DNA of 35,729 bases, taken from positions 1-35,729 of the forward strand of contig NZ_JABAIK010000028.1 of the NCBI RefSeq assembly GCF_012641465.1. The letters run 5' to 3'. The DNA comes from Vibrio agarilyticus. Lineage in GTDB: Bacteria > Pseudomonadota > Gammaproteobacteria > Enterobacterales > Vibrionaceae. Positions 1-5,913 of this stretch are shown piece after piece (the first letter of the stretch is position 1; the number at the start of each line of letters is the position of its first letter). The translations under genes and the position numbers were made by a program. The notes beneath the pieces are model-generated. The model was not told the origin of the DNA. It ran no database searches and saw only the letters and a program-made list of their open reading frames with translations.

Positions 1-71
1 GTTTAATTTGCTTAATAATTATACCACTAAATCGAGAAAGCCATTATAAACTATTGATTTTAAAGAGTTTA
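1..71. repeat. 71-bp terminal direct repeat, left copy
   Basis: Identical base for base to positions 35659-35729. It is very AT-rich (about one quarter G+C) and does not look like the 3' end of a tRNA gene. It is either the overlap of a circular assembly or the left attachment site of a prophage cut out with its integrase. The integrase gene starts just inside the other copy, which fits attP; the fact that the window ends exactly on the repeats fits a circular contig. Confidence 0.95.
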
Positions 72-459
72 ACGCTCAATGAACCCCTCTATAAAGGCAC
101 CTTAAGCGAACGCCTCAAGACGCTGATAGCAAACAAACCACAAAGCCAACCCCCCTAATGGATAACTCCTCACTACCAACTGACGCGCTATCGCTTGTCG
201 GGTCAGCACTGTAGCTAAATCGTTCACTCGCTTTGGCTCGCTCCTTGATTTAACTCCAGCACTCGACCGTTGTTATAGAATTTTCCTATTCAGTTTTTTG
301 AATAAGTTTTCACCGATTAAAGCTCCTAATTAGAGATAAGCGATTGAGGTTAAGGGGTGAATTGCTACGCTCAGAGGTGAGAAAGGCTTGATTTTAGGTA
401 AAATTAACCCTTACCCACGCAGGCTTCTATTAGCTCACTGCGCAGGTAATGGTTTTCCT
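72..459. other. Gene-free AT-rich leader region
   Basis: I see no protein gene with plausible codon use and ribosome site here on either strand. If the molecule is circular, this is the region directly upstream of the integrase gene (after joining across the 71-bp repeat), so integrase promoter and recombinase arm sites would be expected here. I could not identify them. Confidence 0.4.
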
Positions 460-775
460 TAAATGTCCATTACGCCCGTCGGGTCGAAAAGGAATCATCC
501 AGTGCGTAGTCTCTCTCTACCTGTACGTGTTTAGAGTCTCCACTTGCCAGCCGCGCAAGCTTCTACAACTCCCTTCCTAGCCACGTACCGCAAATCAATA
601 GAGGAGGAGAATACTCGCTCTATGCCTCTCGCCAGAGTTTCACGCGAGGGTTTCCCCAACATACGCTCTCTGTGATTCGCACCAACCGCTAGCAACCCTC
701 GGACTGTGTTTGGTTGTTCTGTTTGTCCCTAGCGTCCACCTGTCTCTGTAACCGCCCGTAACGCTAGAGTCACTG
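460..775. ncRNA. Candidate structured RNA or structured DNA region
   Basis: No credible coding frame, but consecutive helices can be drawn: GTACGTG 523-529 with CACGTAC 582-588, enclosing CTTGC 543-547 with GCAAG 555-559; ATAGAG 598-603 with CTCTAT 618-623; 626-632 with 644-650 (7 bp, one G-U); GCAACC 692-697 with GGTTGT 712-717; CTAGCGT 729-735 with ACGCTAG 761-767. That is six helices in about 250 bases, including one nested pair. Strand is unknown. It could be a large phage ncRNA, replication-control RNA or a structured origin. No family was recognised. Confidence 0.3.
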
Positions 776-835
776 AATGTGCACTTTATTTAAATGGGTA
801 ATGAGTGCTTGTTAAACCCAGAATTATTTTTGATT

Positions 836-890
836 CAGTGAAGGCTTTCTTGTGAGTGCTCAAAAAGCGCCCACAAGAAAACCTTCACTG
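836..890. repeat. Long inverted repeat / hairpin
   Basis: Arms of about 19-20 bases (CAGTGAAGGC-TTTCTTGTG and its near-perfect complement ending at 890, one mismatch) around a 16-base loop. No T-run follows on the + strand, so it is not a standard terminator. A cruciform, single-strand origin, RNA stability element or recombination site are possible. Confidence 0.7.
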
Positions 891-906
891 CTGATGTGAA
901 GTATTC

Positions 907-1104
907 GTGCGCGTTGAGATTACGCAGACGCAAGAACGCCAAGCGGTAGCTATTGCAACGCTAAAACAACGAAATAGATTGAGGTCATTACAAGAAATCG
1001 TCTTATAACGAGAAGGTGAGGTGCCACATTGGTGGTCTTTGGGTTTGGTAGTGAGCGCGTCTAAAATCGACACACTTACACTGGCAGTAAGTTTCATAAG
1101 TTAG
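907..1104 (+). pseudogene. Possible stop-interrupted gene remnant
   Basis: From a GTG at 907 a frame with coding-like codons reads VRVEITQTQERQAVAIATLK and continues to an in-frame TAA at 1006-1008. The same frame then stays open with plausible sequence (REGEVPHWWSLGLVVSASKI and more) to a TAG at 1102-1104. One frame carrying two protein-like halves with a single stop between them suggests a broken gene of about 65 codons, or a 33-residue small protein plus chance. The family is not recognised. There is no clear ribosome site before 907. The large hairpin at 836-890 lies just upstream. Confidence 0.25.
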
Positions 1105-1217
1105 TTTCTAATTGTTAGTAGTAGTCGTAGTTAGTCGGTTGGTAGCCGACAAAAGAAACTATATCCGATAACCCCAAGAAAGATCAAGCACTAGATCACT
1201 GCTTAGGTAACAGATAC

Positions 1218-1249
1218 AAAAAAGCCCCGCGGATAAGGCGAGGCTTTTT
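1218..1249. terminator. Bidirectional rho-independent terminator
   Basis: AAAAAGCC-cCGC / GGCG-aGGCTTTTT stem around the loop ggataa, with an A-run on the left and a T-run on the right, so it can act in both directions. It separates the structured left region from the + strand partition operon. Confidence 0.8.
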
Positions 1250-1476
1250 CGTCAATTTGTTCGCTGTTCAGCACCACCTGGCACAGCTGACCGATTCAAA
1301 ATAAGGGGAAACTAAAAACCCTACATTTGTTGAACGCCCTACTAAAAGCGTCTCGGATGGTTATATATTAGCGTTTAGGGGGATTGAGAGCAATTGCTAT
1401 CTGATTTCACGCCTTATGTACAGCACCTTTTGAGTAAACGATCTTACCCCAAAATCGCCGCCGCATCACATAAAGA

Positions 1477-1488
1477 CTCAATATTGAG
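1477..1488. promoter_or_regulatory. Operator candidate CTCAATATTGAG
   Basis: Perfect 12-bp palindrome 19 bases before the first + strand small gene. It is directly followed by a -10-like TTATAC. The same or a closely related palindrome occurs at 28954, 30223 and 34322, each at a control point, so this is probably a phage regulator site. Confidence 0.5.
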
Positions 1489-1506
1489 TTATACAGCAAA
1501 CTGACA

Positions 1507-1620
1507 ATGACAAAAACCATCAAAAACAACCTTAAGGCACTGATCGCCTTGGCTGATCGGCAAATAAACGATCTTTCATTTGTTATTGATGTTTCTGCAA
1601 TTTTTTATGGAAATGAATGA
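1507..1620 (+). CDS. Small hypothetical protein (37 aa)
   Basis: ATG at 1507 to TGA at 1618-1620, product beginning MTKTIKNNLKALIALADRQI. It is mostly helical with no recognised family. The ribosome site is weak, which lowers confidence. It lies directly downstream of the CTCAATATTGAG palindrome and upstream of the LexA-type box and the 65-aa gene, so it could be the first gene of the partition-side transcript or simply leader sequence. Confidence 0.35.
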   Translation: MTKTIKNNLKALIALADRQINDLSFVIDVSAIFYGNE

Positions 1621-1624
1621 ATAA

Positions 1625-1644
1625 CACTGGTTAAATATACAGTA
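1625..1644 (+). promoter_or_regulatory. LexA-type SOS box
   Basis: The 20-mer CACTGGTTAAATATACAGTA matches 16 of 20 positions of the enterobacterial LexA consensus TACTGTATATATATACAGTA, including the conserved CTG-N10-CAG core. It sits 27 bases before the ATG of the 65-aa gene. It overlaps a perfect 16-bp palindrome (ACAGTATTAATACTGT, 1639-1654) that may be a second operator. LexA control of a small gene is the known arrangement for phage antirepressors such as 186 Tum. Confidence 0.55.
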
Positions 1645-1654
1645 TTAATACTGT
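1639..1654. promoter_or_regulatory. 16-bp perfect palindrome upstream of the 65-aa gene
   Basis: ACAGTATTAATACTGT is its own reverse complement. It overlaps the right end of the LexA-type box and ends 17 bases before the ATG at 1672, a usual place for an operator that blocks transcription. The binder is unknown. Confidence 0.5.
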
Positions 1655-1671
1655 TCTTTCCAGAGGTACCG

Positions 1672-1869
1672 ATGAATTACGATGCGAACGAGCACTTGCA
1701 GTGCGCAGAAGTTAAAGCACAGCAACTTACTGCCGTTGCAACCGCTGCGGGAGAAGCAGCCGAACAGATAGACCAAGCCACTTTAGCGCTCTGCTTTCAG
1801 GTTATAGAGCGCCTCGGCAGAGAGTGCCAAAAGCACATCAATCAGGCAGAAATCACAAACAAAGAATAA
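1672..1869 (+). CDS. Small SOS-controlled protein, antirepressor candidate (65 aa)
   Basis: The start ATG has a good ribosome site (AGAGG, 5-base spacing). The protein is Ala/Gln/Glu-rich and predicted helical (MNYDANEHLQCAEVKAQQLT at the N-terminus), with two or three helices, no membrane segment and no DNA-binding motif. I do not recognise a family. The LexA-type box immediately upstream suggests SOS induction. Together with a phage repressor that seems unable to cleave itself, this makes an antirepressor role (like 186 Tum or the Gifsy small antirepressors) a reasonable inference, not a demonstrated one. The gene ends one base before the first 24-bp palindrome and could also belong to the partition operon. 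Confidence 0.75.
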   Translation: MNYDANEHLQCAEVKAQQLTAVATAAGEAAEQIDQATLALCFQVIERLGRECQKHINQAEITNKE

Positions 1870-1893
1870 ATGTATATTACTAATAATATACAT
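1870..1893. promoter_or_regulatory. Candidate partition site/operator, site 1 of 5
   Basis: ATGTATATTA-CTAA-TAATATACAT: perfect 10-bp arms. It lies between the 65-aa gene and parA, where the operator of a partition operon is expected. Related 24-bp palindromes are found at 3126, 6750, 26928 and 27967. Confidence 0.7.
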
Positions 1894-1949
1894 CGGCAAC
1901 TAACTGAGTTATATTGCCTATTCAGCACCACTGAAAATAAGGCATAGAC

Positions 1950-2726
1950 ATGACTCAAATCATTACTGTAGGCAACGGTAAGGGTGGCGTAACCAAAACC
2001 ACTACCGCTGTAAACCTTAGCTACGAGCTAAGCAAGAAAGGCAAGCGTACCCTTATCATCGACTTTGACGGTCAAGGCGATACCACCAAATTTTACTTAG
2101 AAGACGAAACCCCTCACTATCTTGGGGATGTGCTTCTTGATAGAAAATTTGACATTAACCAAGCTATCTACCCCGCTCTTGTTAATGGCGCAGTTCAAGA
2201 CAATCTATTTATCATTCCTGCTCGCTTTGATGATGCCATGACGAAGTTAGATATGGATTTATTCTCTGCACCAAAGCGAGAAGAGCGACTTAAACTGCAG
2301 CTCCAAAAGATAAGCGAGCCATTTGATTACATCGTGATCGACACGCAACCAGGCACAAGCGTTTTAGGATTGAATGCAATCAACGCCGCTACGCGATTCC
2401 TTTTCCCTACGGATTACAGCGAACACTCTATTGACGGCATTGAGAAACTACTTACGCACATTCAAGATGTACTCTTTGTTGAAGAAGACGAAATTAACTA
2501 CACCGTCCTACCTGTGAAGATCGACAACCGCAAAAAACGTAAAAATGAGTACGGTGAGAGCTACACAAGCGAACGTTGGGCGAACAAGGTAGCCAAAACC
2601 AAAATCATGGATAGGTCAGTTTTCGACGATGCAGAACGCGAACACTTGCCCCTTTCCGTGTTCAGTAAAGGACATGTGGCAGCTCGCTACTACAGCAGCC
2701 TAGCAGCGGAGATTATCAATGACTAA
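1950..2726 (+). CDS. parA: ParA-family partition ATPase (258 aa)
   Basis: Deviant Walker A motif GNGKGGVTKTT at residues 8-18 with the signature lysine before GG, switch-I-like DFDGQGD near residue 39, and Walker B-like YIVIDTQPG near residue 130. This is the MinD/ParA family, which moves plasmid copies over the nucleoid by ATP-driven binding. At 258 aa without an N-terminal HTH it is a type Ib (small) ParA, so operator binding is expected from its partner rather than from ParA. The ribosome site AAGG lies 7 bases before the ATG. It overlaps the next gene by 8 bases, a typical par operon. It is evidence that the prophage is maintained as an extrachromosomal replicon. Confidence 0.95.
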   Translation: MTQIITVGNGKGGVTKTTTAVNLSYELSKKGKRTLIIDFDGQGDTTKFYLEDETPHYLGDVLLDRKFDINQAIYPALVNGAVQDNLFIIPARFDDAMTKLDMDLFSAPKREERLKLQLQKISEPFDYIVIDTQPGTSVLGLNAINAATRFLFPTDYSEHSIDGIEKLLTHIQDVLFVEEDEINYTVLPVKIDNRKKRKNEYGESYTSERWANKVAKTKIMDRSVFDDAEREHLPLSVFSKGHVAARYYSSLAAEIIND

Positions 2727-3126
2727 CGAAGAACTGACGCTACTAGCAGAATTAAAAGCCAAACCTACCCGCGATCTTAAACCTGCAGAAAAAGCGAAAC
2801 TAAAAAGCCTTGAGCGACTAGCAAAGAAAGAAGAGAAAGCGGCTGAACCTAAGCCGACCAGGAATGAAACCTTTGGAGTAACGCCAACCACCAAGCTTGC
2901 TGCGGTACCGTTTAGGATTAGTAACGAAGAGAAAAGCATCATGACCGATGCGGCGAAAAGAATAGCAGGGACAGAGCTTTTCTATGATCGCCTTGGTGGC
3001 AAAGACGACCTGAGCAATAACACTCAAATGCGCGCAGCGTTACGCGCCTATGAAAAGCTTAGCGACGAGGAAAAGGTAGAAGCAATACGAGAGGCAAAGC
3101 TCTCTATGGCTCGCTCTCAAAGGTAA
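2719..3126 (+). CDS. ParB-like centromere-binding protein, RHH type (135 aa)
   Basis: It starts inside the end of parA with its own ribosome site (GGAG). The N-terminal 50 residues are Lys/Glu-rich and probably disordered or helical. From residue about 63 a strand-like AVPFRISNEEK segment is followed by two helices, the pattern of ribbon-helix-helix proteins such as ParG. Type Ib ParA proteins pair with exactly such small RHH partners, which bind both the operator and the centromere. The 24-bp palindromes flanking the operon (1870 and 3126) are its most likely targets. The RHH assignment is from pattern, not from a database match. Confidence 0.75.
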   Translation: MTNEELTLLAELKAKPTRDLKPAEKAKLKSLERLAKKEEKAAEPKPTRNETFGVTPTTKLAAVPFRISNEEKSIMTDAAKRIAGTELFYDRLGGKDDLSNNTQMRAALRAYEKLSDEEKVEAIREAKLSMARSQR

Positions 3127-3149
3127 TGTATATTATTGGTAATATACAA
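3126..3149. promoter_or_regulatory. Candidate partition site, site 2 of 5
   Basis: ATGTATATTA-TTGG-TAATATACAA: 9 of 10 arm positions pair. It begins at the last base of the parB-like stop codon, so parAB is bracketed by two copies of the motif. Confidence 0.7.
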
Positions 3150-3157
3150 GGGTGGCA

Positions 3158-3487
3158 CTAGCCGCCCTTTTTGCTATCTTCGTAATTCCTCATAAGAAAC
3201 TCTATCAACGACTTACGAGAGGCGGCAGTAAGCGTTCTCGCTGCCGCCGCAACATCCCACGCCGTCACTGGCACTAAATTGAGCATATCTAGCGCTAAGT
3301 CCATGTATGTAATATTTAAAAACTTCATAGCAGCCACAAACTGTGACAGCTTTAACTCAGCCTTACCGGACTCGCAGCGCACATAGTGACGCCTACTTAT
3401 GCCGATACCCCTAGCCACATCCAGTTGCGTTAATTGGTCGCGTTCTCGTCTTCTTTTTATCACGACCATCAATTCATGATGCGACAT
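3158..3487 (-). CDS. XRE-family HTH regulator (109 aa)
   Basis: Residues 8-60 form a helix-turn-helix domain of the Cro/CI (XRE) type: RERDQLTQLDVARGIGISRR followed by the recognition helix and a CESGKAELKLSQF tail. A helical C-terminal segment of about 40 residues (TAASRKSLIEFL) may dimerise. It is transcribed away from the + strand small genes at 3654, so it probably represses its own and their promoters from the shared 166-base gap, which contains an 11-bp inverted repeat. A second immunity or copy-control switch is possible. It points head-on at the par operon, with their stops 31 bases apart. Confidence 0.85.
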   Translation of the reverse strand: MSHHELMVVIKRRRERDQLTQLDVARGIGISRRHYVRCESGKAELKLSQFVAAMKFLNITYMDLALDMLNLVPVTAWDVAAAARTLTAASRKSLIEFLMRNYEDSKKGG

Positions 3488-3585
3488 GTGTCAACCTTGA
3501 TGTGATTGGTTAATCTCTAAATGAGCAAGAAAGAGACCAGCCAAGTTTCGAGTATTTACCCCAAATTAATTACGGTTATGATTCT

Positions 3586-3638
3586 CGTTGCTTTATATGC
3601 TAACTATTTAATAAATAAAGCGAATACATAAAACAACG
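3586..3638. promoter_or_regulatory. Inverted repeat in divergent promoter region
   Basis: CGTTGCTTTAT (3586-3596) and ATAAAACAACG (3628-3638) are inverted copies with one mismatch, 31 bases apart, in an AT-rich divergent gap between the XRE gene and the + strand small genes. Likely operator half-sites flanking a promoter; a TAAATA -10-like element lies between them. Confidence 0.45.
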
Positions 3639-3653
3639 ACTAGGCTATAAACA

Positions 3654-3806
3654 ATGACCCCACTTAACCTTATATTAGAATCTCATTATGCAAAACTACA
3701 AATGATAACTTTATCATTTTACAAATCAATAAGAGTAGCCCTCCAAGGAGAGAAGCAACCTGCATTAGCATGGGGTAATGAACCACCTATTGAGGTGGCA
3801 AAATGA
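3654..3806 (+). CDS. Small hypothetical protein (50 aa)
   Basis: ATG at 3654, product starting MTPLNLILESHYAKLQMITL and ending with a Pro/Glu-rich tail (WGNEPPIEVAK). Its TGA overlaps the ATG of the next gene (ATGA), which argues that both are real and translationally coupled. No family recognised. The position opposite the XRE regulator suggests an early or copy-control role, but nothing in the sequence proves it. Confidence 0.6.
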   Translation: MTPLNLILESHYAKLQMITLSFYKSIRVALQGEKQPALAWGNEPPIEVAK

Positions 3807-3973
3807 AAACAGAGGAAAATTTAGAACTGCTTGAATCAGCAAAGGGGTTGGCGGCTTGCGGAAGTGAGGCGGCAACGAACTGGGAACAACAGCACTTGGT
3901 GAGCCTGTTCATCGAAATAGAAAGGAAGATTGAGAGAGCCTTAAAGAATTTGAGTGAATCTGGCTCTATTTAA
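3803..3973 (+). CDS. Small helical protein (56 aa)
   Basis: Coupled to the 50-aa gene by an ATGA overlap, with a ribosome site (GAGGTGG) upstream. The product MKTEENLELLESAKGLAACG and following is two predicted helices rich in Glu and Lys. In length and pattern it resembles the 65-aa protein at 1672 (alternating Ala/Glu helices), but the likeness is too weak to call homology. A strong terminator follows 55 bases later, so this is a two-gene unit. Confidence 0.65.
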   Translation: MKTEENLELLESAKGLAACGSEAATNWEQQHLVSLFIEIERKIERALKNLSESGSI

Positions 3974-4028
3974 CATATTGTACCTAATGTGCACCAAGCG
4001 GCGGCAACTTTGGCAGCTTGATGTAAAA

Positions 4029-4075
4029 AGAAAGGCTAAGCGTCGATTTCTGACAACTTAGCCTTTCTGTTTTTT
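4029..4075. terminator. Strong bidirectional terminator with motif in its loop
   Basis: AGAAAGGCTAAG (4029-4040) pairs perfectly with CTTAGCCTTTCT (4057-4068), followed by GTTTTTTG; an A-run on the left also allows termination on the - strand. The 16-base loop contains GTCGATTTCTGAC, one of the six copies of the 13-bp palindromic motif described separately. Confidence 0.85.
4042..4054. repeat. 13-bp motif GTCRRAWTYYGAC, copy 1
   Basis: GTCGATTTCTGAC in the loop of the terminator hairpin. Confidence 0.6.
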
Positions 4076-4097
4076 GTGGATAAGTGGCTGTGGATAA
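4075..4097 (+). other. Two perfect DnaA boxes, candidate replication origin
   Basis: TGTGGATAA (reverse complement of the consensus TTATCCACA) occurs at 4075-4083 and again at 4089-4097, within a 12-base direct repeat TGTGGATAAGTG at 14-base spacing. I saw no other perfect DnaA box in the window. AT-rich sequence follows. Paired DnaA boxes next to partition genes are common at plasmid origins; no iterons and no recognisable Rep gene are beside them. Confidence 0.55.
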
Positions 4098-4166
4098 GTG
4101 ATGATTATCGAATTGGTATAAAACCCTTAAAACCTCAACTCTTATGATGAAATTGCCTGCACAGGC

Positions 4167-4736
4167 TTAAGCTACTTTAGGCTTTGCCATTTGACGTAAT
4201 CCATCACGCACAACATCGATTATGTTGCATAAATATTTGTAATCTGAATTAGCTTTCTTGGGGATTTCATACCACCAATCCTCACCAAGAATTTCTAACA
4301 ACAAGTCGTAGTTCATTTTGCACCACGCCAACCCATCATCATCATTTAGATTGCTTTCAGCACTTTCGATTTCATCAAAGTAATCTCTCGCTTTGTCCTG
4401 ATCTAATTCACCCGCTCGACGCTCCTTTAGAACAGCTCTCTTGAGAACATTCACGAACTCTTCATAATCATCAATATCGCTTGGTATCGAGCTTAAATTT
4501 TTGGCTAAGTAGTGGTTATCACATGAAACAAAGAACTCAGCAATCGAACGTTCGCCCATTCCACCCCAATAGCTTGACCAAGATTTACCAAAGCACTCAA
4601 TAGTGATCTTGCCTTTTCTTGGGGCTAAGTCTTCCAAGAAAACCGTAATAGGGTCTAATCGCTCTAAGTTTGATAGCACTAATTTAGTCACTTGAGACTG
4701 CTCTATATCCATCTGAATCATATTAAGCTGCTCCAT
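4167..4736 (-). CDS. Hypothetical phage protein (189 aa)
   Basis: Acidic, soluble, mixed alpha/beta protein without signal or membrane segment. The stretch FGKSWSSYWGGMGERSIAEF followed by FVSCDNHYLAKNL resembles a conserved segment that I have seen in hypothetical proteins of enterobacterial prophages, whose function is unknown. It starts with an ATG overlapping the last 14 bases of the upstream 55-aa gene, so the two are probably co-translated. It lies beside the DnaA boxes, so a replication role cannot be excluded, but no motif supports it. Confidence 0.75.
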   Translation of the reverse strand: MEQLNMIQMDIEQSQVTKLVLSNLERLDPITVFLEDLAPRKGKITIECFGKSWSSYWGGMGERSIAEFFVSCDNHYLAKNLSSIPSDIDDYEEFVNVLKRAVLKERRAGELDQDKARDYFDEIESAESNLNDDDGLAWCKMNYDLLLEILGEDWWYEIPKKANSDYKYLCNIIDVVRDGLRQMAKPKVA

Positions 4737-4890
4737 TTAGTTGGTATTTTTTATATTTAGGGTTCTCATTGGCGTTGCAGAGCCATGAATGAAAGCCATT
4801 CTCTCTGCAGAACTGCCACACCAGGTGACGAGGTAATTGTTTAAGTTCGTTGTTCAGGCGAGCGTAATTCGTTAGACTAGCTTGAGTCAT
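4723..4890 (-). CDS. Small hypothetical protein (55 aa)
   Basis: ATG at 4890 with a good ribosome site (AGAGGGA, 6-base spacing). The product begins MTQASLTNYARLNNELKQLP and contains WQFCRENGFHSWLC, a Trp/Cys/His-containing helix. It overlaps the 189-aa gene by 14 bases, which fits translational coupling. Family unknown. Confidence 0.65.
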   Translation of the reverse strand: MTQASLTNYARLNNELKQLPRHLVWQFCRENGFHSWLCNANENPKYKKYQLNGAA

Positions 4891-4937
4891 AGTTATTCCC
4901 TCTTAGTTTTGATCGGCTTTAGGGTAATTGTGATTGC

Positions 4938-4978
4938 AAACCCCGTTCTAGTTTGGCGACTAACGGGGTTTTGTTTTA
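4938..4978 (+). terminator. Rho-independent terminator (+ strand)
   Basis: AAACCCCGTT / AACGGGGTTT perfect 10-bp stem with a 14-base loop followed by TTGTTTT. The T-run is on the + strand only, although the flanking genes are on the - strand. It may stop stray + transcripts, or act as an RNA structure in the leader of the - strand pair. Confidence 0.6.
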
Positions 4979-5025
4979 TCTATATCTTGTATTGGTGATG
5001 AGTACCGGCTTTCAATATGTAGTGG

Positions 5026-5436
5026 TTACTCACCCATCTTCTCTAAACAGTATTGTTCAAACTGATACAGGGATTCGTCATCAAAACGACCAGAATCACG
5101 AAGTGACATCATTTCATTGAACAAGTGACGATTGCTTAAGTCCAAGTTAATGTATTCATGCAAGTGAGCCACTCGCGGCTCTTCTGTTCGTCGGTACCAG
5201 TTAGCAAAGGCAGTTTGAAAGAACAGCGCAGCTCTACCGCCATCTTCTATTTGCTCTCGAATATCTGCCAACACTTCTTCTTGAGGACGACCATAAGCAA
5301 TAGGCTTGGGATTCATGACCAATGCGCGGATTGAATCAAGTATCTCCTGCTGCTGTGTTTGGTTGTATTGCGGCAATTGTGTGGCTAGCGTTCCTAGATA
5401 ATCCGTTAGCACTGCTTGAATGTATGATTCGTTCAT
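5026..5436 (-). CDS. Hypothetical protein (136 aa)
   Basis: The start chosen is the ATG at 5436 (MNESYIQAVLTDYLGTLATQ) because it has an AAGGGA ribosome site and sits just after the stop of the upstream wHTH gene; a longer in-frame extension would run into that gene. Predicted mainly helical, acidic, no known motif. Ends with FEQYCLEKMGE. Probably co-transcribed with the winged-helix gene and under the same operators. Confidence 0.7.
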   Translation of the reverse strand: MNESYIQAVLTDYLGTLATQLPQYNQTQQQEILDSIRALVMNPKPIAYGRPQEEVLADIREQIEDGGRAALFFQTAFANWYRRTEEPRVAHLHEYINLDLSNRHLFNEMMSLRDSGRFDDESLYQFEQYCLEKMGE

Positions 5437-5446
5437 CTTGTTTCCC

Positions 5447-5728
5447 TTATTTGTTCTCAATCCACTCAAGAGCTTTCTCAAAGCCTTGAGGGCTAATATT
5501 GATATACCAATCCAAATCAACTTTTCTTCTCATGATCAAACCTCGCTCTTCGAGCGTTTTACATGAACTGCGGAAGTTGTTGGGGTGAACTTCTTTATTC
5601 AGCATTCTATTCACTGCGGCGTTCAAAACCGTTGATTTCGCTTGCTTATTCCCACGCATAAAGGCATGAGCCAGCCTTAGTAAAATCTCTTTCTGAATTT
5701 CGCTGAAACGATGATTGCTTGCGTCCAT
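5447..5728 (-). CDS. Winged-helix DNA-binding regulator (93 aa)
   Basis: The pattern is a winged helix: helices at 8-25 and 29-43, recognition-helix-like NNFRSSCKTLEERGLI near 50-65, then a wing-like RRKVDLDWYINISPQG before the last helix. The closest general resemblance is to MarR/PadR-type small wHTH proteins. Directly upstream are two 25-bp palindromes that cover a good sigma-70 promoter (TTGTAA, 17 bp, TATTGT), so autorepression is likely. It follows the lysis genes on the same strand but has its own promoter. Confidence 0.75.
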   Translation of the reverse strand: MDASNHRFSEIQKEILLRLAHAFMRGNKQAKSTVLNAAVNRMLNKEVHPNNFRSSCKTLEERGLIMRRKVDLDWYINISPQGFEKALEWIENK

Positions 5729-5733
5729 AATTC

Positions 5734-5758
5734 CTTAATCATTGCTACAATGATTAAG
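5734..5758. promoter_or_regulatory. Palindromic operator 1 of the wHTH gene
   Basis: CTTAATCATTG-CTA-CAATGATTAAG: perfect 11-bp arms. It covers the region just downstream of the -10 element (TATTGT on the - strand) of the promoter for the gene at 5728. Confidence 0.8.
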
Positions 5759-5770
5759 ACAATACAACAC

Positions 5771-5795
5771 CTAATTCATTGTTACAATGATTAAG
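5771..5795. promoter_or_regulatory. Palindromic operator 2 and promoter of the wHTH gene
   Basis: CTAATTCATTG-TTA-CAATGATTAAG, a near copy of operator 1 with its centre 37 bp away. It overlaps the -35 (TTGTAA) of the - strand promoter. Two sites on one face suggest cooperative repression. Confidence 0.75.
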
Positions 5796-5913
5796 GTTTA
5801 ATATAGGTAAAAATGAGATAAGGGTAACGTTTTGGTTATTCACAATTTCGGGGGATATCTAAGGGGATAGATTGCCAGAGGCGGCATAAGGAAAGGGGTT
5901 CCCCCTTAGCAAG

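Noticed and set aside
1-71. tRNA-type attachment site
   Set aside because: The repeat is AT-rich, cannot form a T-arm or acceptor stem and shows no CCA end.
885-1097. 70-codon - strand open frame
   Set aside because: No ribosome site, unusual composition rich in Ser/Thr/Cys, and the + strand frame opposite looks more protein-like.
1651-1668. Second LexA box next to the first
   Set aside because: CTG and CAG are 7 rather than 10 bases apart.
4938-4978. Terminator of the - strand small genes
   Set aside because: The T-run lies on the + strand only, so it cannot be a standard terminator for those genes.
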